Shown here piece after piece: positions 55,437-64,000 of a stretch of DNA of 64,000 nt. The stretch comes from Glebionis coronaria. Lineage: Eukaryota; Streptophyta; Magnoliopsida; Asterales; Asteraceae. Each line of letters opens with the position of its first letter. The stretch's first letter is position 1. The stretch lies in NCBI GenBank assembly GCA_025667525.1, contig CM046882.1, positions 545,488,630-545,552,629 on the forward strand. Direction: 5' to 3'. The notes under the pieces are model-generated. The model was not told the origin of the DNA and did no database searches. It saw only the letters and a program-made list of their open reading frames with translations. The translations under genes were made by a program, and so were the position numbers.

Positions 55437-58394
55437 TGTAAAACCCGCATGCTTTTACCATGAATAGTACCCTTAAGATCATACTTACTAGATTAAAACT
55501 TTCTTAATATAGCATGATTACGACTACGTGTTAGGATTTTACGTATTACGTACGTGTTAGAACACGATAAGTATTTACTACGCACGATCACGTAATAATT
55601 ATTTGACGATAATTAATCACGAGCATGCGATCATGAAATCATGAACGTAATTAAAACACGAAATATTATTAATTACGTATATATATTTATTACGAGCGTA
55701 ATTAAATATATTAGATCACGATATTTACGTAACGAGAACACTTAAAACGCGAACACAAATAATCACGAACGTGTAACTTATTAATTAGACACGGAAAACA
55801 TCCGGGTTACCCTTGTGGGCCCCATTACCACGAATTTAGGAGGGGGGATGGGCTTAGCCTATCAATTTTTCACTAAAAAGGAAAAGGGATATTTTTCACT
55901 ACTCATTTTCATTCACAGAAGATTTTTAGAAAAAAAAAACCCTAAAGCCCTCTTCCTTGTTCTTCTTTGTGCCGCCACCTTAAGAACACCACAAGAGGTG
56001 GTTTTTGATCTTGGATCTCAGAATTCTAGTGATTTATCGTGTTGGTTCTTCGTTCTCTTGATCCACGAATTCGGTAAAACCTTTTTAAACCTTTTCTTTT
56101 GATTTAATCTTTTTATTAATTATGAACATGTGATGTTTTTATAAAAAACATAATAATTAAGCATAGATCTAACATGTTTTGGTGTCTAATTAAATCAAAG
56201 GGTTGTTTTAAGGGGGTGCTTGTTTTGTCCGCAGGCTGCAACCGAACCCGAAGGGGTTTCGGTTTGCCAAGCCGACCACCACCAAGACCATATGGTCTTG
56301 GTTGGTGCGTGTGGGTCCCACGGCAGCAAGGGAACAAGGGGTACCCCGAGTTGGTTCGGGGTACGATGTCGATTTCATGTCCGGTTCATGTTTTTAGCCT
56401 AGATCCGGTTCATGGTGTATGTTAGTTTTTTTATGTTTATGAACTTATGTTAAAATTAAATTAATAAAATGATGTGATTAATTTAATAACATGACTTAGG
56501 TTATTTAATTATTAATAATCATGAAATTATTTTAACCTAAGTATTTATATGTTTAAGACTTATAATTAATTAATTATTTTAAAACCATGGATATAATTAA
56601 TTAATTAACATGACTTAGGTTATATTATTAATATATAATAATACATATTTTAACCTAAGTATTAAAATTATTTAATTAAAAACATGTTATACTTTAATTA
56701 AATATAACCTATAGTTTAATTAAATTACATGAAATAATTATTAAACTATACATTATATCACATGACTTAGAAATAATCATGAAAAACACTTAGGCTTATA
56801 TACTTAGCTTATTTAACCAGCTTATTTCTAATTATGGAAACTTTCTATTTTTAGAAACTTAATTAAATAAGGCAGCTAATCTATTTATGGAAACCAGCTA
56901 TTTTTAGAAACTTATTTATTTAAGGCAGCTAATCTATTTATGGAAACTTATTTAATTAAGGCAGCAAATCTATTTATGGAAACTTTCTAATTTTAGAAAC
57001 TTATCTATTTTAAGCAGTAAATCTATTTTTGGAAACTTTCTATTTTTGGAAACTTTCTATTTTTAGAAACTTTCTATTTTTAGAAACTTTCTATTTTTGG
57101 AAACTTTCTATTTTTAGTAACTTTCTATTTTTGGAAACTTTCTATTTTAGGAAACCTGCTATTTTTGGAAAGTTACTTATTGCACAGTAAGTATAATAAC
57201 ACATGAAATACCATAAATACTTAATCAGATTAAGCAGAATATAAGATTTAATACAGTTTAAGGCTTTAAAACAGTAAAACATAGTAAAAACACATAAAAT
57301 AAGCTAAGACATGACATAAAACCAGCTACGTATTTTGTAAGCAGATACTTATTCATGTACGTATTTATGTAGCACTAGTGATTCGGAAGTAGGATTCCTC
57401 GCAGTTCATCTTCTTCGTTCACTGGACATAAGGTACGGATTCCCGTCCTTTCAGTATGGACATTCTTTCCTTATTAGGATTTCCCCGTATGCAGCCAATT
57501 GTTTTCCCGTAGTATAAGTTACGTGTTTGATTGCTTATGTTTAATTAAGATTACCTATAGCCATATACATGCATGACCAGTTTCACCTAGTTATGGAGGT
57601 ATCATAACCATAACATTAGAGGCACTGATGTTATGACTTTACCACGGCGGAGTGATTGCTCGTGGCGTCCCTTCAGCTTTTGCCCATTTATTTATATTTA
57701 TCATGTGGGGCGTATGGGTGCATCCTAGTTACACGTTTTATTCAGGATTTCATGGTGAATGTGGTGTGTGCCTTGCATCCTTCACAAGGAGCCGATCCCT
57801 CCTACCCATAAACCAGTATATTAAATTAGAGGCAGCCCCTCTAATTTTCATGATGAGGTCACCCCTCCAATTATTCATGTACGGTGGATTTTCATGACCT
57901 ATATTGGCTAATGGTAAAATAAGACAAACAGATTTTATAAGATAAACATAAGATTTTCAAACTATAAAACCAGTTTTATGAACATGTTCCAGGTTTTCCA
58001 AGACTTATACATTTCCGCTGCTATTAAGTCTCTATTATGTTTTAGTCACTTATACTATGTCTATATCCGTGCACTGAGCGTTTTGCTCAGCCGTTACTTT
58101 CCTTTCCATGTCCCAAAACGGCAGGTACCCTAGGAGGGACTCGAGCATTTGGAGGACGTGCATAGGATAGAAGTTGCTAGAGACTTCTTTTCCTTTTGCC
58201 TTCATATACTTATGCTTGTTTAGTCTTTCATTCATTTCTGTTGCTTTATTATGTTTTGGGCTTATGTTTGGGAACCGATGTTTGATTCCGGTTATCCCTA
58301 TGGTCATGTAATGTTTTATACATTTATCCTTGTATGCTTTGATGACACGCCATAATTACGCGTGACATTTCCATTATCAAAATGGGGTGTTACA
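55437..58394 (+). repeat. 3' LTR of element B
   Basis: 2,958 bp, partner of 48219-51181, with the palindrome at 56281-56302 and the 17-bp array at about 56832-57170. It ends GGTGTTACA before TSD AGTTT. Confidence 0.93.
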
Positions 58395-58761
58395 AGTTTA
58401 TAATGCATGAAATAGTTTAAAAGTGCATGATGCAGTTTATAAAAACTTTTATATACGCGAGAGTAAACGCCTATGGTCAGTTCACTCAAAACAAAAGACA
58501 TTGCGAGGGGACGCCTATGGGTCGATCCCAAAGTTAAAAGTTTCGATAAGAGCACATGCGACTAAATAGGGCCAGTCCTGTACCAACCATTGCTTAGTCA
58601 TAAACCTGCTACAATGATATGAAAGCATGAAATAAAAATGAATATGAATGAATGCATGAAGACCAACTGTCAGTTCTAGGAAGACACTGGTGACTACGCG
58701 TAAGTCATAGGTCATGTTTTATAGAGCTACAGGTCGAAACCTTGGGCTCTGGTACCATAAT
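58395..58761 (-). other. Element D leader and PBS
   Basis: No ORF. It contains imperfect versions of the family leader stem-loops: GAGTAAAC...GTTCACTC (about 58461-58487, one mismatch) and GGGA...TCCC (58508-58529). PBS at 58746-58757. The leader continues beyond B at 48213-48125. Confidence 0.75.
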
Positions 58762-61413
58762 TTTAACACCCCATTTGTTAGGATAGAATGATACAGTAAA
58801 TTATGGCGTGTCATCAAAGCATGTAAGGTAAATGTCTAAACATTCACGACCATAAATAGAAATACCGGAATCAAACATCAGTAGTCTAGTAACTCACACA
58901 CAAGCAATATTAAGTACTGTAAATGAAAGGACTAAAAAATGTCCAAAAGAAGTAAAGTATGATAAAGTAGGAATAAATGCATAAGGTAAAAGAGGCCGGA
59001 TAGCTTCCAATTCGAATGCACATACTCTGGAGTTCCTACTTGCGACCTTAAGTACCTACCGTTGGGGACATGGAAAAGTAGACAGCTGAGCATAACGCTC
59101 AGTGCACGGATATACAATAAAGCATGGAAGACATAGAATATGAAAGCATATAAAGAGCATAAAGCATGAATATAGCATCGGAAATGAGTAAGTCCTGGAA
59201 AACCTAGTTGTCTGTCATGTTAACTGGTTTTAGTTCTGAAAACATAGCTTATCTTACTTATGAAAATATGTATTAGTTAATATACCAAAATCCAATATAG
59301 GTCATGAGGTCAACAACGTGCATGAATACTTGGAGGGGTGACCTCATCATGCAAATTAGACGGGATGCCTCTAATTTATTTGGTAATGGGTAGGAGGGAT
59401 CATCTCCTTGAGAAGGATGCAAGGCACACACCATATTCACCATGAAATACTGACTGAAACATGTAACTAGAATGCACCCATACGCCCCACATGATAATAT
59501 AATAATATAATGGCCAAATAATTGAAAGGGACGCCACGAGCTATCACTCTGTTGTGGTGAAGTCATAACACTAGTGCCTGTAGTGTTATAGTTATGGTAC
59601 CTCCATAACTAGGTGATACTGGTCATGCATGTATATGGCTAAGGTAACTAATAAAACATAATCATTTCACATGTAACTACTGGGGAAAACAATTGGCTGC
59701 ATACGGGAAATCCTAATGAAGGAAGAGATTGTCCTTACTGAAGGACGGGAAATCTGTACCTTATGTCCAGTAGAAGATAATGAAAACGCTGAAGACTACT
59801 CCGCCTTGACGGATAATACTACATAAGAAATATGGACGTGTATGAGTTGTCTGAATTACGTGTGTTTTACTGGTTACGTGTGTTATTAGCTTGTTATACA
59901 TATTCTATCATGTTTTACTGTTTACTGTGTTAACTGTAGTTATTCTAATGTTCTGTTGTGTATTATTCATGTATTAGTGTATTATAATACTTGTATTGTA
60001 ATACTAAGTAACTTTCTAAAAATAGCAGGTTTCCATAAATAGTAAGTTTCTAAAAATAGAAAGTTTCCAAAATAGTAAGTTTCCTTAATTAGAAATAAGC
60101 TGGATTATAAATAATAAATAAAGTTTAAATAGTATAATACAAGTCATGGTTATAGCTTATTAGTTAAATAACTGGTTAATTAATTAAACTATACGTTATA
60201 TGGAATTTAATTAAAAATACATGTTTTAATTAAATTAAGCTAAGTTAAATACTTTAGGTTATACATGTAATATTTATTTTAATATTTAACCTAAGTTATG
60301 AAATTAATTAAATTAAAAAAGTCTAGTGATTAATTTAATTAACATGTTTTCTGATTTCAACATTTAACCCGAGACCCGAACCCATGTTTTAAAAATTAAC
60401 CCGAGCCCGAAAGCCGGTCCCACACATAAGCCAAAACAAACAGCCCTACCAGTGGCTAGACCGACTAACCGGTTGCCACTCGTGGCTTGCGGTACCCACT
60501 GTCGAGCCACGGTTCACACCGGTTGGCCACCGGTTCACACCGGTTCAACCCGGTTCCCCCTGCTTCTTGCTCGGTTCCCACTGTTAGCCAAAAACAGCCC
60601 CACCGAGACCCTATGGGTCTCAGCTGGCTCTCGGTCCACACCAAAACCACACCCTGACCTGCGGTCGGGGGCTTACCCTTGATGCGTCCGAACAACAAAC
60701 CCAAATCGAGCCCCTTGTGGGTCTTGGTGCGTCAGATCGAACAAGCCGAGAGTCTCTTGACTCTCGGTTGTGTCTCGGCTAACCTAAAACAACACCAAAC
60801 ACCCCCTTTTAACATGATTTAATTAATCCCATGTATTTTGTTTACTTGTTTTAATGATTAATTAAATAATTAACATGAATTCATAAGGAATTAAAAAGAA
60901 AAGGAAGTGTTTAATTTACCGAACATGTGGAAAGAAAAGGTTATGAACACGATCACGTACACACGAATAATCAACAGGAAAATTGTCCGGTTTGTCCTTG
61001 TGGTCCCTCTATGGCCGGCGGCAAAGGAGAGAGAGAGGAGGCAAGGAAAACTTTTCTGTAAAACCTAAATTATGTTTTAAGTTCATGTGTTTTCTTTTCT
61101 TATGGGTTTAAATTGGGTCATGGGCCAAGGCCCGTCTTCTCCTTTTTCCTTGTGTAGCCGCGGCCTAAAGTGTGTCCACGGGAAAACCCGTAGCTTTTCC
61201 CGTGTTCAATTATTTATGTGATCGTTTATGTTTTAAATGTCGTGATTTTTATATGTCGTGTACTTAACACATTTATAATATATACGTAACTACATGTTAT
61301 TAAAAACCATGACACATGAATTATATTATAAATGGAAAGTATTAATTTTACCGTATTTTCATGTGTGTACTGTTCATGTGTACTGTTCATGGTATTTTAA
61401 TGAGGTTTTTACA
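58762..61413 (-). repeat. 5' LTR of element D
   Basis: 2,652 bp. The PBS-side end reads TTTAACACC instead of TGTAACACC, a loss of the terminal TG. A short 17-bp-type array lies at about 60005-60085. Stem-loops include CCGAGAGTC, loop TCTT, GACTCTCGG at 60746-60767; others at 60602-60720 are degenerate. Frames at 60452-60704 are by-products of these repeats. Confidence 0.85.
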
Positions 61414-61967
61414 AATACTAACGGGGAAGGAAGCCAAGGTTCCGGAAACCATGGTAGGGGAAACGAACGCCCTACACGAGAGTGCACTTACAAGGAGTTC
61501 TTGAATTGTCAGCCACTTTTGTTTAAGGGTATTGAGGGAGTCACAGAGTTGACTCAATGGATTGAGCGAATGGAGTCAGTTTTCCACATCAATAACTATA
61601 CTGTTGAGTACCAAGTGAAGTATGCTACTTGCACCTTACTTGGAACTGCTTTGACATCGTGGAACGCCCATGTTAAGACTGTTGGGCACGATGCTGCTTA
61701 TGCTATGACATGGAAGAACTTAGTGAAGATGATGACCTCTAAGTATTGCGCAAGGGGCGAAACTAAGAAAGTGGAGATAGAATTGTGGGGTTTGAAAGTC
61801 AAAGGTACTGATATTGAGAGTTATAATCGGCGCTTCCAAGAGTTAGCTTTGTTGTGTGGGAGAATGTTTCCCGAAGAATCTGATGAGGTAGAGAAGTACA
61901 TTGATGGATTACCCGATATGATCCAAGGCAATGTCATGTCCTCTAAGCCAAAGACCATGCAAGATGC
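61414..61967 (+). pseudogene. Element E: gypsy gag fragment, both ends cut
   Basis: An uninterrupted 184-codon stretch of capsid-type gag (ECTYKEFLNCQPLLF, LTQWIERMESVF, SYNRRFQELALLC) resembling the Tekay-like gag at 6140-6557. The left part was displaced by D and the right by F at 61968. The fragment itself shows no stop, so E may have been intact when hit. Confidence 0.85.
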
Positions 61968-63461
61968 TGATAACGCCTCATTTATACATGTTTATAATGA
62001 TGCATTTGTCCTTGTTTGCTATGTAAATAAATAAATTATGTATTGAATTGATACTAATAAAAGGTATTGTTTGTATTGTAGCCAAGAAAGAAACCATAAA
62101 GGAAAAGAATGAAGAAATAAAGAATAAAGGGGCTAAAGAAGAAATTATGCTGAAAAGGAGCATAAGTGCGGCGCACATTCTCTTTTGTGCGGCGTACTTT
62201 CGAAGTACCCCGAATGTGGAGAATAACAAGAAGTGCGGCGCACAATTTGGCAAGTGTAGCGTACATTTATACCTGATGAAGTGTGGCGCACAAATGAACA
62301 AGTGCGGCGCACATTTCACTGCAGATACACAATTAAGTGCAATTATGCATGGCTATAATGGTGAACCTTTGATATACTTCCAGGGCTTCTAACCTACGAA
62401 ATTTCAAGTATAAATAGAGCCCTTGGACAGGCATAATAATATCTCATTCCAAACTTTCTCCATTGTTTAGGAGAAACAATAATCAAGGATTTCTCCAAAT
62501 CCTTGATCATAGTTACTAGAGTTAGTAAACCTTAGTTGGTTTATGGTATTGGTGTTGGAACAAATAAACTTAGAAGTGTTGCTAGCCATTTGTAATAATT
62601 TCAAAGACTTATAAATCCTTTGGAAGCAATTATTGAATAATCTTGTGGTATAATTCTTATTTCAATTATGTCAATCTTTTCCTTTGATTTGCATATGTTT
62701 GAAATGATCTTATTTACTGTTATTATGGAGTAGTGTGATGTGCACTTGGTTAAGGTTTAATAGCCTTATAATTAGATACAATTATTAGCTTTGCTGGGGC
62801 AAAGTGCAGCCTACAATTAGTTTTGTGCGGCGCACTTTTTCCCTGGGTTCTTGAATATAAGTATGGTTTGGATACTCATGTATTATGTGTTACTATGTAA
62901 GGCCATTGTTATATGTTGGATTCATCCATGATCATCGACTAGTACTCATGTGAGTGGATGTTTCATGTCATCTAATAAATGAATCTTGTTAATCACTTTT
63001 GTAACGATTAGGGGATTAAAACATATACCAACTCTAGCATAATCACATGTACTACCTTAGTTATCGAAATCAGGCATAAACTTATCTTAATGTTGTTGGT
63101 ATGACGAAGTCTTTAACCGGATTCTTGTCATATCAATTAGATGTTGCATGCACGAATAATAATCGGTATGTTTTCTTACATTGTTTTTGTGCTTATACTT
63201 CATCTTTGCTACCTATCTATAATATGGTTATAACCTTAGCCAAACGCACCCTTTAATACCAATTGTTAAGTATATCTTTAGAACTTGTGACACTCTAGAG
63301 GTAATTGTTTTAATATTGTGATAACAACAATGTCGTGGAACGAACTGACTTTACCATTAAGCTATGCTATACATGAAAGGGTATACTTGCCCGTGTTTAT
63401 GTTTCTAGTCATTTGTGTGGTAATATCTTGAATAAAAATTAAGACTTGCAAATGAACATCA
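61968..63461 (+). repeat. 5' LTR of element F
   Basis: About 1,494 bp from TGATAACG to AACATCA; ends were inferred from TG...CA and PBS spacing, since no second LTR is in view. A TATAAATAG box at 62409-62417 marks the promoter. Seven GTGCGGCGCAC-type motifs lie within it. Confidence 0.7.
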
Positions 63462-63629
63462 AGTTTTTGGCGCCGCTATCGGGGATTGATTAGTTATTTA
63501 TTTTGAAACATTCTGAAATACTTGGTAATACAAAAATTATAAACCGCCATACAGATTTCTGGCAATCTGAAAAAGATTTTAACGAAAAAGTTAGAAAGTG
63601 CGCCGCACATTCCCAAAAGTGCGCCACAC
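62166..63629. repeat. Dispersed near-palindromic GTGCGGCGCAC motifs in element F
   Basis: Copies at 62166, 62187, 62233, 62254, 62281, 62302 and 62825 in the LTR, and at 63598 and 63619 just after the PBS, the last two in opposite orientation (GTGCGCCGCAC, GTGCGCCACAC). They stand out as GC islands in AT-rich sequence. Variants change C to T as expected from CpG methylation decay. Confidence 0.8.
63468..63485 (+). other. PBS of element F
   Basis: TGGCGCCGCTATCGGGGA closely matches the tRNA-Asp-type PBS of Athila/Tat elements (TGGCGCCGTTGCCGGGGA). Confidence 0.85.
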
Positions 63630-64000
63630 ATTTGATACAAATTTGCAAAATGTGGGTAGAAACAATCCCAAAACACCACCAAAACCTTTTACTATCATCA
63701 CTTACTGCTGAAACATGATAATTACTTTATGTGTGCTTATGCTTTTTGAATTTATGTGTTTGTTAATATTGCATTTCAAGAAAAACCAAAAATATTTACT
63801 TTCAAAATTTTATTTTCTCTTTAAATTACTCTTTGGTAGAATAATTTGCTTTGTTATGTCTTATTTGATATTTATCATGATTTGTGGTAATTTTTCTAGA
63901 ATTTTTAACAACTTTAAAATACAAGAAAATGAGAAAACAAGCGGAAATGAAAAAATAGATATTTCTTGCAAAATACTTGGGAACATCTTACAAAATTTGG

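Larger units (their letters stand above)
48219..58394 (+). mobile_element. Element B: complete non-autonomous gypsy-family LTR element (TSD AGTTT)
   Basis: LTRs 48219-51181 (2,963 bp) and 55437-58394 (2,958 bp) start TGTAAAACCCG and end GGTGTTACA. TSD AGTTT lies at 48214-48218 and 58395-58399. PBS and PPT are sound, but the 4.26-kb internal region holds only scraps of gag, RT and integrase. LTRs are similar (a few percent difference), so it most likely moved with helper proteins after its genes had decayed. It lies in D's leader. Confidence 0.92.
44731..61413 (-). mobile_element. Element D: gypsy retrotransposon with gag-pol, split by B and cut by A
   Basis: On - it reads 5' LTR (61413-58762), PBS (58757-58746, TGGTACCAGAGC, one change from consensus), leader (58745-58395, then 48213-48125), gag (48124), protease, RT and RNase H down to 44731. 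There element A interrupts it and the rest lies left of the window. Its LTR is related to those of A, B and C, making D the likely coding relative of that family. It inserted in gag of element E; the adjacent 5 bp are AATAC (61414-61418). Confidence 0.85.
61968..64000 (+). mobile_element. Element F: Athila/Tat-like gypsy element, 5' LTR and start of internal region
   Basis: E's gag stops abruptly at TGATAACGCC (61968). A PBS at 63468 and LTR-like sequence before it place a + strand element here. The PBS type (TGGCGCC...GGGGA, tRNA-Asp-like) is the hallmark of Athila/Tat elements. 63486-64000 has no supported ORF. The adjacent target bases are GATGC (61963-61967). Confidence 0.8.

Overview
The window is plant nuclear heterochromatin made entirely of LTR retrotransposons nested inside one another. 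I see no host gene, tRNA gene or functional rRNA gene. The style of the copia polyprotein, its long extra third ORF, and several gypsy gag types resemble repeats I know from Asteraceae (daisy family). That assignment is from memory and is an inference.

Nesting was reconstructed from LTR ends (TG...CA), 5-bp target-site duplications (TSDs), primer-binding sites (PBS) and polypurine tracts (PPT). The oldest layer is a + strand gypsy gag fragment (E, 61414-61967), also cut on its right by the LTR of an Athila/Tat-like element (F, 61968 to the window end). A - strand gypsy element D (5' LTR 58762-61413, gag-pol 48124-44731) lies in E. D was hit by B (48219-58394, + strand, TSD AGTTT) and by A (- strand, from before the window to 44730). 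A in turn was hit by a Tekay-like gypsy element (1240-31445, TSD CGGTC) and, inside its 5' LTR, by a composite Cassandra-type element (34405-44578, TSD GATCA). The Tekay-like element was hit in pol by a 17.8-kb copia element (7427-25266, TSD GTGAT, identical 329-bp LTRs). The longest chain is five levels: E, D, A, Tekay-like, copia.

Region by region: 1-1239 A internal; 1240-7426 Tekay 5' LTR, an intact acidic pre-gag ORF, broken gag and protease; 7427-25266 copia with leader repeat array, gag, pol, second related array and a broken third ORF; 25267-31445 rest of Tekay pol and 3' LTR; 31446-34404 A leader and LTR; 34405-44578 composite element; 44579-44730 end of A LTR; 44731-48218 D pol and gag; 48219-58394 B; 58395-61413 D leader and 5' LTR; 61414-64000 E and F.

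The most unusual items are: (1) a Cassandra (5S-rRNA-derived) element whose long terminal repeat is 7.5 kb and contains a whole decayed gypsy body with its own PBS and PPT, framing a 96-bp PBS/PPT core; (2) stem-loops in the leader and LTRs of the A/B/C/D gypsy family whose paired bases change together between copies; (3) two related TTCCG-rich arrays in the copia element, each ending about 140 nt before an ORF, the second being a chain of switchable hairpins; (4) three short intron-like segments in the gag/protease region of D. LTR-C below means the gypsy-type LTR within the composite element; A, B, C and D LTRs all belong to one family, in which D is the only copy here with recognisable gag-pol throughout.
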